In this document: piece after piece, positions 46,983 to 55,105 of the stretch
Layout: the number at the start of each line of letters is the position of its first letter
Position numbering within the stretch: the first letter of the stretch is position 1
DNA from: Acetobacter aceti
Lineage (GTDB): Bacteria > Pseudomonadota > Alphaproteobacteria > Acetobacterales > Acetobacteraceae
DNA length: 64,000 nt
Assembly: GCF_002005445.1 (NCBI RefSeq)
Contig: NZ_CP014692.1
Coordinates: 1 to 64,000, forward strand
Reading direction: 5' to 3'
Notes under the pieces: generated by a model
What the model saw: only the letters and a program-made list of their open reading frames with translations
Database searches by the model: none
What the model was told of the DNA's origin: nothing
Program-made: the position numbers and the translations under genes

Positions 46983-48115
46983 GCGCTTCGCTCACTCCGC
47001 CAGAGAACCGCCAGCCGTTGCAGGGCCGCCATCGCATGCTGCTGCTCAGGTCCCGGCGTTGCGCTCAGTGCCTGCAGACGGGCGGCGGCGCGACTGACGA
47101 CGCCCGCTTCGCCGAATGTGGACAGGTCCGCTTCGGACGCGACCAGTTCGGGGCGTTTCCCCAGACGCAGCAGGCAGAGCGCCGCCTCAACGCCGGTCAG
47201 GATTTTCTCGTCGAAAAGAGTCATGTCCTCCAGCGTCAGATGCCCCTCCACATCCAGCCAGACCAGCAGGGAACTCAGATTCTGCGGGTCGAGGGACCGC
47301 AGCCGGTTTTCCAGAGCCTCGATCTCGTCGCGCGAGGTGAGGGTGGCCTGCACCCGCTTCCACGAAAACCGCCCCACCCGATGCCGCGTGATGGTCGGCA
47401 CGGCGTTCGGTCCGTCAATCGAGACGATCAGCGCGGAGCCGCCGCCATCGCCGCCTTTATCGAAGCCGTCGATCTCGGGTGTGCCGGAATAGGCGCAGCG
47501 CTCCCCGATCCTGTTGAATCCGTGCCAGTCTCCCAGCGCGAGATAGGCAAGACCGGCACGCACAGGGCGATCGAGTGCGATCAGGTTCGGCTGCTCGCCT
47601 GGCTGGCTACCGAATTCACGGACGGACCCATGCGCCATCCCGAGCCGCATGACGCCTTCCGGTGTTTCAGCTTCATCCATCCAGAGGGTCGGGTCGTTCA
47701 GGGTGTGGCGACGGTTCAGCACGGAAGGCAGCAGCCAGACGGAACTGTCCGGCGTCATTGCGAAGGGCTTTGGTTCCAGATGCAGATGGATGTTTTCAGG
47801 AGGAGCGGATCGTCTGACCCGGTCCCACACGCCATTCGGTTGAAGGAAGTCGTGGTTGCCGGGGACCAGATGCCAGCGCAGGTCCGGGAACTGACGCATA
47901 CGCTCCAGCGGCTGACGCAGCGTGCGGTCGGACGGGGTCTCGTAATCGTAGATATCACCGGCGACGAGAATATCCGCAGCACCCTGAGCCCGCGCAAGTT
48001 CGCCAAGCCGGTTGATGACCTCAAGCCGCTCGGCCTGAAGGACGCGCAGAACGTCGTCACTTGCGAAATTGAACGTCTTTCCGATCTGCCAGTCCGAACT
48101 GTGCACAAACCGCAT
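46979..48115 (-). CDS. SbcD/Mre11-like metallophosphoesterase
   Basis: A 378-residue calcineurin-like nuclease partner of the SMC-type ATPase downstream. Metal motifs: FVHSSDWQIGK at the N-terminus (Asp followed by Gln where classical SbcD has DxH), VAGDIYDYETPSD, the proton-donor motif VPGNHDF, then RLGMAHGS and LALGDWHGF. The Gln variant exists in some bacterial subgroups, so it need not mean loss of activity. The ATG at 48115 is preferred over an upstream TTG at 48148. The pair probably handles double-strand ends or hairpins. Confidence 0.87.
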   Translation of the reverse strand: MRFVHSSDWQIGKTFNFASDDVLRVLQAERLEVINRLGELARAQGAADILVAGDIYDYETPSDRTLRQPLERMRQFPDLRWHLVPGNHDFLQPNGVWDRVRRSAPPENIHLHLEPKPFAMTPDSSVWLLPSVLNRRHTLNDPTLWMDEAETPEGVMRLGMAHGSVREFGSQPGEQPNLIALDRPVRAGLAYLALGDWHGFNRIGERCAYSGTPEIDGFDKGGDGGGSALIVSIDGPNAVPTITRHRVGRFSWKRVQATLTSRDEIEALENRLRSLDPQNLSSLLVWLDVEGHLTLEDMTLFDEKILTGVEAALCLLRLGKRPELVASEADLSTFGEAGVVSRAAARLQALSATPGPEQQHAMAALQRLAVLWRSERSA

Positions 48116-48148
48116 GACGCCATCTTTCTTTCCGTTACCCGCTCTCAA

Positions 48149-48418
48149 TACCAGTGAGAACCGGTTTTGACGTGTGCTTTATGCGAAGGGCGGACCCTGG
48201 GAGAAGGCTGTTTCTGTCGCAATTTATGGAGGAATGATCATAAGGGTTTCTGGGTGTCGCCCTTTTCGAAAAGGCGATCCTGTCTGAAGATTTTTGAAAA
48301 AACTTCTTTGGGGATTTTCCGGAGGCTTCATGCTTGCAGGCTAGTCGGGATCAAAAGGGCTGCGTCCCTTTGTGGGGTACGGGGCCAAGCCCCGTAAAAC
48401 CACTCCATCAAACCGCCC
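48149..48418. other. Intergenic region between the exporter and SbcD-like genes
   Basis: 270 bp with AAGCTT-like hairpin debris (about 48265-48330) and one copy of the 65-bp repeat next to the end of the exporter gene. Confidence 0.5.
48343..48408 (-). repeat. 65-bp double-hairpin repeat, copy E
   Basis: GTCGGGATCAAAAGGGCTGC, GTCCCTTTGTGGGG, ACGGGGCCAAGCCCCGT. It lies 10 bp beyond the stop of the ABC exporter and may serve as its terminator. Confidence 0.65.
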
Positions 48419-50671
48419 TTACTGCGGCTTTGTCGGCCAGCCGCCACCATATCCAAAGGAGCCGCCATAAGAAGGCGGAGTTGCGGGAGCCGACGTCTGG
48501 GGAGTGAGCTGCGGTTGCTGTGTCTGCGGGACTGGCTGATGAACAGACTGCTGCGGCGGAGCCTTGCGCAGCGTGAGAACACCACCCGCTTCAAAGGAAT
48601 AGATGTAGTCAGCATGCGCGATCGTGGCGGGGCGGTGAGCCACCATCACCCGCGTGACGTTCATCTCACGCAGCGAGTTCGCCACGATGGATTCCGTATG
48701 CTCGTCAAGATGACTGGTGGCCTCATCAAGGAACAGAATCTGCGGGCGCTTGTAGAGCGCGCGCGCCAGAATAACGCGCTGCTTCTGGCCACCCGACAGA
48801 GCGCCACCCATATCGCCCACGAGAGTCTCCAAACCCATAGGCATACGTTTGATATCATCAAGAATGGCAGCCTTCGCCGCACAATCGGCAATCAGGTGCT
48901 GGTCGGGGTCATCTGCAAAACCACAGATATTGTCGGCAATGGATCCGGAGAAGAGACCGTCGTCCTGCAGCACGCCCGCGATACGCTCACGGTAGGTCTC
49001 CATCGACAGCACCGCCGTGTCCATGTCGTCAATATAGATGTTGCCTTCATCCAGAGGATGCAGCCCCATCATGGTCTTGAGAAGCGTTGTCTTGCCACAG
49101 CCGGAGGGGCCGACGATGGCGACACTGGAGCCTGACGGAATATCGAGGTCAATTCCGCGGAAAATCCATGGCTCCTGCGCCGCATAGCGCACCGATACGC
49201 CACGGCAGGAAAGCGCCGCCGACCCTTCATGATGCGTGCCGGGAATGGTCTCGGAAATGGGCTCCGGCTCGGTCATGACGATGTCAGCCAGCCGGTCTGT
49301 CTGGATGTTCAGCATCCGCAGCTTGAAGCCGGTATTGACCAGAGAGCCGACACGACTGGCGAACTGGTCCTTGTAGGACAGGAAGGCGACCAGCATACCG
49401 ACGGACATGGAGCCATCCATGACCTGATAGGCACCCAGCACCATCATGATCAGACGGTCCGCGCCAAAGATGAAATCACCAAGACGGCCATAGATCAGAT
49501 CAAAGCGCTGAAGACGCAGTTTGATGTTGATGCTGTCGATAACGATGTTCAGCCAGGTCGCGCGCCGCCGTTCTCTCAGACCGAGAAGCTTGACGCTCGC
49601 CATGCCGCGCAGCGTCTCGATAAAATGGCTCTGCTGCCGGGCGTTGATGACGATCTGTTCCTCAGATGCTTCACGGTAGGTGCTGTAAGTCACCAGACGC
49701 AGTGCGATATCAAGGAGGAGGGCAATACAGGCGACGAGTCCGAGCCAGCCACCATAGACAAACAGCATGATCCCCATGCCCACGCCCATGATCCCGTCCA
49801 TGACGGTCTGCACCATGTCGGTGGTCATTGTCTGCTGAATGGTGCCCAGCGACCCGAAACGTGACAACACATCGCCGACATGGCGCTTGCTGAAGTAATC
49901 GAGCGGCAGGCGGGTCAGGTGATCGAACAGACTGGTGTTCCACTCAAGTCCGACTCGGGTGCTGAACAGTGTGACAGCCCATGTGCGGATCGAGCCGATG
50001 AACATCTGCAGCAGAAGCAGCAGGGCCAGCCCGAACGCAATGGTTTTCAGAAGGTCATGATCGGCGGTGACGATCACTTCATCGATCATCACCTGTGACA
50101 CCATGGGCGAAATCAGCGCGATGACTTCCAGGCCAAGCGACAGGAAGAACAGCCCCATGAGCGCGCCACGGAGGCCCGCGACGTGACGGAAGAGGTCACC
50201 CAGACGAATGGTTTCGCGCTCGTCCTTCTTTTCGAAGGATTCATTGGGGGTCGCCTCGAGGGCTACTCCTGTAAACTCGCGGGAAACCTCGTCCATCGTG
50301 ATGGTGCGGTGTCCGACGGCGGGGTCATTGATGGTGATCTTGCCACCCTTGACCTCCGTGAGCACCACGAAGTGATTCATCCCCCAGTGCAGGATGCAGG
50401 GTTTTTTGAGATTGACGAGATCGTCCAGATCAAGCCTGACCGCGCGGGTCGAGAACCCCATGTGGTCGGCGATCTGCACCAGACTCCGGAGCGTCACGCC
50501 CTGAATCGAGACCGAGTAGCGTCGACGCAATGTCGCCAGATCAATCTGATGCCCGTAGTGAGCCATGATCATGGCAAGGCAGGCAATGCCGCATTCCGCA
50601 GCTTCGACCTGAAGCATGACCGGTGTTTTCTTGCCAAAACCGAACTGGAGGGAGTTGAAGGCCTCGCTCAT
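48419..50671 (-). CDS. Colicin V-type peptidase/ABC exporter (CvaB-like)
   Basis: A 750-residue C39-peptidase-containing ABC transporter. Such proteins cut a double-glycine leader and pump the mature peptide out through an adaptor and an outer-membrane channel. The peptidase (about residues 15-140) keeps the full catalytic set: Gln21 and Cys27 in LQVEAAECGIACLA, His100 in LHWGMNHFVVL and Asp116 in INDPAVG. Six membrane helices follow, then the ATPase with GPSGCGKTT, LSGGQKQR and ILFLDEATSHLD. An unusual tail of about 50 residues rich in Pro, Gln and Gly ends the protein. It overlaps the adaptor gene by 4 bp. Resemblance is closer to CvaB than to NHLP-type exporters, judged by eye. Confidence 0.93.
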   Translation of the reverse strand: MSEAFNSLQFGFGKKTPVMLQVEAAECGIACLAMIMAHYGHQIDLATLRRRYSVSIQGVTLRSLVQIADHMGFSTRAVRLDLDDLVNLKKPCILHWGMNHFVVLTEVKGGKITINDPAVGHRTITMDEVSREFTGVALEATPNESFEKKDERETIRLGDLFRHVAGLRGALMGLFFLSLGLEVIALISPMVSQVMIDEVIVTADHDLLKTIAFGLALLLLLQMFIGSIRTWAVTLFSTRVGLEWNTSLFDHLTRLPLDYFSKRHVGDVLSRFGSLGTIQQTMTTDMVQTVMDGIMGVGMGIMLFVYGGWLGLVACIALLLDIALRLVTYSTYREASEEQIVINARQQSHFIETLRGMASVKLLGLRERRRATWLNIVIDSINIKLRLQRFDLIYGRLGDFIFGADRLIMMVLGAYQVMDGSMSVGMLVAFLSYKDQFASRVGSLVNTGFKLRMLNIQTDRLADIVMTEPEPISETIPGTHHEGSAALSCRGVSVRYAAQEPWIFRGIDLDIPSGSSVAIVGPSGCGKTTLLKTMMGLHPLDEGNIYIDDMDTAVLSMETYRERIAGVLQDDGLFSGSIADNICGFADDPDQHLIADCAAKAAILDDIKRMPMGLETLVGDMGGALSGGQKQRVILARALYKRPQILFLDEATSHLDEHTESIVANSLREMNVTRVMVAHRPATIAHADYIYSFEAGGVLTLRKAPPQQSVHQPVPQTQQPQLTPQTSAPATPPSYGGSFGYGGGWPTKPQ

Positions 50672-51987
50672 TTGTCGACGAGCCCCCCGCTGATGGCGAC
50701 GATGCTTTCACGCATGCTGATCACAGGGTCGAATATCCACTGATAGAGGCGACGTGAGTCGATGGCGATATCCGCGTCGACTTCCATTCCGGCTTCCAGC
50801 GGTTTTTTTTCGCCATAAGCCATGATGTAGGGCTGATCAGGTTTCACCCGGATACGATAAAGATCTCCACCGCCGGACCCGGCACTGCTGTCTTTCTTGT
50901 CCTTGCCGCCGGACGAGGACTGCTGCTGTCCCTGTCCCGGCTGGGATTCCGTGATAGGCGCTCTGGTGATTTCCACGACGCGCCCGCGCGCCAGCCCGAA
51001 ACGCTGATAGGGGAAGGCGGCGTAATGCATCAGTACGGGTTCGCCTTCACGCAGGAAGCCTATGGAGGCGCTGCTGACATACAGCTCGGCGTCCAGGGAC
51101 CGTCCCGTGGGCAGAAGCGTGACAAGAGGTGTGCCGGCAGAGACCTGCTGGCCAAGATTGCCTCGTACAGCAGAAAGAATGCCATCATCAGGGGCTTCGA
51201 TGATGATGGTGCGATGACCTTCACTCTCATCGATCTGTTTGTCGATATCGGCAATCTGGCGGTCCAGATCATTGATGTCATGTGCCGTCTGCCGGTCGTA
51301 ACGCATCAGCTTTGACGTGTTGTCCGAGATCTTGCCTTCAGTATCGGTATAGGTCTGCAGGAACTGCGCGTGGCTGCTGAGCAGTTGCGCATAAGTATAG
51401 AGCTGGCTCTGGAACTGCGTTTCCGTGACAAGATGAGCGCTTTGCGCGTTCTTCATGCGGTTCACGGCTGCTTCCACCACGGGGAGCACCTTGGCGTCGT
51501 TGGACAGCTGCATTCCGGTCAACTGGCGCTGTTGCTGGAGGTTGCGGATCTGGTTTACCAGCGCCTGCTTTTCCACAGGCGCATCTGCGATCCGGATTTC
51601 CTTTTGCTGCTCCAGCAGCTCACGCTGTCTGCGCAACTGGCCAAGGACCTGTTCCTGCGTCGGGCCGGTCGAGGAGCGTGCTTCTAGATCGATGGTAAAA
51701 AGTTTCTGCCCTTTATGGACATGCTGACCTTCTTCCGCCAGTCGGGTACTGATGATACCCGCCGCGCTGGCGTCGATTGTGATCAGCCCGGTGGGGGGAA
51801 GCATGTAGCCGGAGGCATGCACGCGGCGCGTATAGATGCCGAAGTACACGTATAATACCGCCAGAAAAACCAGCGCCAGCGTGAACCATGAAATAACACG
51901 AATGGAGAGCGACTGGGTCGCCTGCACCTGCCCCAGCCACGCCTGTCGGCGGGCGTCAAGCGCTTCCTGACGGTAGAGAGAAGACAT
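50668..51987 (-). CDS. HlyD/CvaA-family secretion adaptor
   Basis: A 439-residue periplasmic adaptor joining the inner-membrane ABC exporter to an outer-membrane channel. One N-terminal membrane helix (about residues 30-50) is followed by the half lipoyl motif (ASGYMLPPTGLITIDASAAG), a long coiled-coil hairpin (about residues 105-265), the second half lipoyl (IIEAPDDGILSAVRGNLGQQ) and a beta-barrel with AFPYQRFGLARGRVVEI. A Ser/Gly/Lys-rich insert (about residues 345-370) and the ending RRLYQWIFDPVISMRES mirror CvaA. It overlaps the peptidase-ABC gene by 4 bp. No outer-membrane TolC-like gene is in the window. Confidence 0.92.
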   Translation of the reverse strand: MSSLYRQEALDARRQAWLGQVQATQSLSIRVISWFTLALVFLAVLYVYFGIYTRRVHASGYMLPPTGLITIDASAAGIISTRLAEEGQHVHKGQKLFTIDLEARSSTGPTQEQVLGQLRRQRELLEQQKEIRIADAPVEKQALVNQIRNLQQQRQLTGMQLSNDAKVLPVVEAAVNRMKNAQSAHLVTETQFQSQLYTYAQLLSSHAQFLQTYTDTEGKISDNTSKLMRYDRQTAHDINDLDRQIADIDKQIDESEGHRTIIIEAPDDGILSAVRGNLGQQVSAGTPLVTLLPTGRSLDAELYVSSASIGFLREGEPVLMHYAAFPYQRFGLARGRVVEITRAPITESQPGQGQQQSSSGGKDKKDSSAGSGGGDLYRIRVKPDQPYIMAYGEKKPLEAGMEVDADIAIDSRRLYQWIFDPVISMRESIVAISGGLVDK

Positions 51988-52110
51988 ACAAAAAGAAGAC
52001 CTTAAGGTGCCGACCGGATGGTCTTACAACCTGACATCAAAACAATAAAGAAAAACGAAAAATGAAAAAAATATGTGTCAAGAAGGGGGTGTAGATCAAA
52101 ATGTGGAACT

Positions 52111-52137
52111 ATGGGGGCTGTCTTGCGACGCCCCCAT
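52111..52137 (-). terminator. Hairpin between the peptide gene and the exporter operon
   Basis: ATGGGGGC / GCCCCCAT with an 11-base loop, just after the stop of the Cys-rich peptide gene and 124 bp before the adaptor start. No T tract follows, so it may be a partial terminator or processing site that lets the peptide be made in excess over the exporter. Confidence 0.5.
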
Positions 52138-52148
52138 GCTGATCAGGA

Positions 52149-52541
52149 TCAGCCGAGGCCGCCCGGGTTGGCTGACGGCGGGAAGTCAATGAGGTTCATG
52201 CTCGTCACGCAGCCCCAACAATTCGTTGTAACAGCGCCACGAATCGAAGATTCGACATTGCTGAGCAGGGTTGTGGCCTGCTTCACTGTCATGCTCTGGC
52301 CCATTGTGTAACCGACCTGCACGTCCTTGTACATGTTGCAGACGGCTGACTGGATGGTTGAGCAGCTGGCGCCGTTAAAGATATCGGCATAGATGTTGTA
52401 CTGGCCTGCCAGATAGCCTGCATAGGCCGCAATGACAGAAGCGCTTGGGCCGCAGGCTGGAGCGACCGGGCGATAACCGCAAGGATTGTAGCAGCAGCCG
52501 CCTGCAACTTCAGTCATTTCTACAGTTGTAAGTTCACGCAT
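52149..52541 (-). CDS. Double-glycine-leader, cysteine-rich secreted peptide (microcin V-like precursor)
   Basis: A 130-residue precursor. Residues 1-15, MRELTTVEMTEVAGG, align position by position with the leader of colicin V (MRTLTLNELDSVSGG), including the hydrophobics at -12, -7 and -4 and the GG cleavage site. Predicted cleavage after Gly15 gives a 115-residue mature product with eight Cys (16, 17, 21, 30, 60, 68, 108, 111), beginning CCYNPCGYRP and ending PPSANPGGLG. The centre holds a small-residue/aromatic stretch (VIAAYAGYLAGQYNIYADIF) that could enter membranes. GGAGA lies ten bases before the ATG. The exporter genes follow on the same strand. Antibacterial activity is inference; a signalling or adhesion role is possible. 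Confidence 0.85.
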   Translation of the reverse strand: MRELTTVEMTEVAGGCCYNPCGYRPVAPACGPSASVIAAYAGYLAGQYNIYADIFNGASCSTIQSAVCNMYKDVQVGYTMGQSMTVKQATTLLSNVESSIRGAVTTNCWGCVTSMNLIDFPPSANPGGLG

Positions 52542-52943
52542 TTCTGTTCGATCTCCGTAACAGTGAAACCGACTCCGATCGGGCTGCGCCTGACCTTGTT
52601 TGGTCGGTTTTATAGCGATGCAAGGCCTGGGCCGCTCATCACGCTGGTTATCTGTTAATGTTTTTTCAACACTTCTTCCAGCGAATAAATCATTAACAAA
52701 GTCATTAAACCGTCCTGTTGCGGCATCACAACAAACGAGATGAATCCAAGATGGCTTAAGGGATTAACGAAAATTCTCCGCGCTTGCCTTGCGTTAATCA
52801 AGCGGCCAGCAACACATTGTCAGACTAATGTTTGTATTTTGCGAACATTTACGTTTTATTTTGTTGACAGATTTTGCGCCGTGTCGTTAATCAGAAACAA
52901 ACACCGGAACTGCCGGCCACACGATCAGGAGTGATCAGACATC
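52542..52943. promoter_or_regulatory. Divergent control region of the peptide/exporter and Hint genes
   Basis: 402 bp, AT-richer than its flanks, between two divergent genes and so carrying promoters for both. One promoter-like pair is listed separately. A short cationic frame at 52740-52934 lies inside it but has no good ribosome site. Confidence 0.5.
52864..52891 (+). promoter_or_regulatory. Sigma70-like promoter for the Hint gene
   Basis: A consensus -35 TTGACA (52864-52869), a 16-bp spacer and a weak -10 GTTAAT (52886-52891), 52 bp before the ATG. Confidence 0.4.
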
Positions 52944-54680
52944 ATGGTTACACAAGCGACATCGACGCAGTATGCTGCATACACAGCCGGTACGGGCACC
53001 GAGAGCGACCCTTATGTGCTTGCCTCCAATTCAGGTACAATTACTCTGGAAACCGGCAAGTATTATGTTCTTCAAGGCGGTGCGACGATCGGCACGGCTG
53101 TTATTAAAGAATATAATGCCTCCGGTTCAACGGGCGGCATCAATGTAAACGGTGCCCACCTGACCATTGATTCTGATGGTCACGGCACCAGTGTCGCCGG
53201 CAAGATTAACATGGGCGCCCAGGGATCTTCCCTTGTCCTGAACAACGAGACGGGTAAGTGGTCCTACGAAGCCAATCTTGTGGGTGAGGATATCTCCGCT
53301 GGTGGTGATCAGTACTACACCTATCCTGCTCTCCAGAACGCGACGGTTACCAATTTCGGTTCCGGCGCTTCGATGTGCACAAATAACATTCCGGGTGGAC
53401 TGGGTACATCTATTGGTATCGCAGGCAGCTATACTGACAGCTCCACGCTGATTCTGAAGAAAAGCAGCTCCATCCCTGTAAACGCCAGTTCAGCAAACCC
53501 GCACGCTAACGCCGGTTCAGGCTATTATGGCGTGTCCGTGACGGGCGTTGGCGGCACAGCCTCCAATCCGACATCAAACCAGAATTTCTACACGAACGGT
53601 GGCGGTAGCTGCATTGAGGGCTGCTTTCTCCCGGGCACGCACATTCTGACACGTGACGGAGAGAAGCTGGTCGAGACGCTGGTGGAAGGTGACGAAATTG
53701 CTGTCATCGAGAATGGCCAGACCGTTTTCCGTCCGCTCGCATGGCTTGGCCGTTCGCATGCTGACGTTGCGGCGCTTGGTTTCGATGAGGATGCGTATCC
53801 GGTTCGTATCCGTAAGGACGCATTCGGTGAAGGTGCTCCGCACCGCGATCTGCTCGTGACCTCCGAGCATTGCATCCATGTGGATGGAAAATTCGTTCCT
53901 GTCCGTATGCTGGTCAACGGGAGTTCAATCCTGATCGATCGTTCCATCAACGCCTTTGACTTCTTCCATATCGAACTTGAGCAGCATGGCGTGATCGTTT
54001 CCGAGGGTCTGGAGACGGAAAGCTATCTCGACACCGGCAACCGTGGCACGTTCGAAAACTCCACGATCCGTGCGATGCGCCCACACTTTGCCGGCGGCTT
54101 TGTCATTGCTGGCGGCAAGACCTGGGAGCGCGACGCAGGCGCCCCGCTTGCAACAGACCGCGCAACAGTCGAGCCCGTCTGGAAAGCTGTAGCAGCACGC
54201 GCTGAAACGCTTGGCCTGACAGACGCGGCAAGCGTCATGGAAACGACGACCGATCCGGACATTCGCCTCGTTACCGAAGATGGTCGTGAAATCCGCGCCG
54301 TCCGTCACGCAGGCAACACATACAGCTTCATGGTTCCGTCAAGCGTTGCTGATGTCCGCATCGTTTCACGCACGTCACGGCCTTCCGAGATGGTGGGTCC
54401 GTTCTGTGATGACCGCCGTAATCTGGGTGTGGTCGTAAGCGAAGTGACTGTTACCAACGGTCGTGATCGTTCCATCCTGAACGACCATCTCAGCGAGACC
54501 GCTCTCGATGGATGGCACGCTTATGAAGGTGGTGTCGGTCGCTGGACAGCAGGCAACGCTCTTCTGTCGCTCGGCTCTGCTGGAGAAGGCCTTTTCGCCC
54601 GCATGGTGGAGATCGAGGTTCTGATGGCAGGCCCCTATCGCATTGATGGAGCAGAGCAGTCAGCCGTTCAGGTTGCATAA
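52944..54680 (+). CDS. Hint-domain surface/secreted protein
   Basis: A 578-residue protein in three parts. Residues 1-220 are Gly/Ser/Thr/Asn-rich with short repeated beta-type strands, like a beta-helix or adhesin passenger. A Hint (hedgehog/intein) domain starts at Cys227 (GCFLPGTHILTRDGEKLVE) and runs to about residue 375, with the conserved TSEHCIHVDG block. About 200 residues follow with no known domain. Hint modules can self-cleave or transfer the upstream piece to a nucleophile. There is no Sec signal and no double-glycine leader, so export by the adjacent system is not shown. AGGAG lies twelve bases before the ATG. Confidence 0.85.
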   Translation: MVTQATSTQYAAYTAGTGTESDPYVLASNSGTITLETGKYYVLQGGATIGTAVIKEYNASGSTGGINVNGAHLTIDSDGHGTSVAGKINMGAQGSSLVLNNETGKWSYEANLVGEDISAGGDQYYTYPALQNATVTNFGSGASMCTNNIPGGLGTSIGIAGSYTDSSTLILKKSSSIPVNASSANPHANAGSGYYGVSVTGVGGTASNPTSNQNFYTNGGGSCIEGCFLPGTHILTRDGEKLVETLVEGDEIAVIENGQTVFRPLAWLGRSHADVAALGFDEDAYPVRIRKDAFGEGAPHRDLLVTSEHCIHVDGKFVPVRMLVNGSSILIDRSINAFDFFHIELEQHGVIVSEGLETESYLDTGNRGTFENSTIRAMRPHFAGGFVIAGGKTWERDAGAPLATDRATVEPVWKAVAARAETLGLTDAASVMETTTDPDIRLVTEDGREIRAVRHAGNTYSFMVPSSVADVRIVSRTSRPSEMVGPFCDDRRNLGVVVSEVTVTNGRDRSILNDHLSETALDGWHAYEGGVGRWTAGNALLSLGSAGEGLFARMVEIEVLMAGPYRIDGAEQSAVQVA

Positions 54681-54735
54681 TCCGACCGGATTTTTCTGAC
54701 AGGTCCATACGCCTCGTGCCGCAAGGCGAGGCGTG

Positions 54736-54764
54736 AAAAAGGGAGGCTCTGCCTCCCTTTTTTT
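54736..54764 (+). terminator. Rho-independent terminator of the Hint gene
   Basis: AAAGGGAGGC-tct-GCCTCCCTTT followed by TTTT, a 10-bp perfect stem. Confidence 0.92.
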
Positions 54765-55105
54765 ATGGATTGATCCCGACTGCCCAGGAAGGAAAGACGG
54801 TTTCCTGCTTTACCTCTCCGCTTCCGGAATGTTTTTCATTATGGATAACAGGAGGAACGACCCAGCGTCTTTCTCTCTGAGTATTGGTATTTTTTTCCAA
54901 TAAATTGATCGTAATCAAAATAAAGCCTCTTTTGCCGCCTACGTATCAATCTCCAGGCAACATTCGAAATACAATCTGACGTGCCACGTTCATTTCCGCG
55001 AAACTGTTTCGCTGCACACTCATCCACTATCGGAGGCCCCATTACCGGAGGCGCGTGCCCGGACCAGAAAAAAGGGCCGGCGACACAGGAGGAAAGCAGG
55101 GACAC
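54765..55105. other. Leader region of the SARP-like regulator
   Basis: 340 bp without a gene I can support; presumably contains the promoter of the regulator. Confidence 0.4.

Noticed and set aside
47018..48157. 379-codon plus-strand frame opposite the SbcD-like gene
   Set aside because: Shadow of the metallophosphoesterase, whose motifs lie on the minus strand.
48419..50671. NHLP-type (nitrile hydratase leader peptide) bacteriocin exporter
   Set aside because: The adaptor and leader resemble colicin V components more closely, and no nitrile-hydratase-like leader or modification enzyme is nearby.
52740..52934. 64-codon frame as immunity gene for the Cys-rich peptide
   Set aside because: Weak ribosome site, no clear membrane protein pattern; kept only as a question in the findings.
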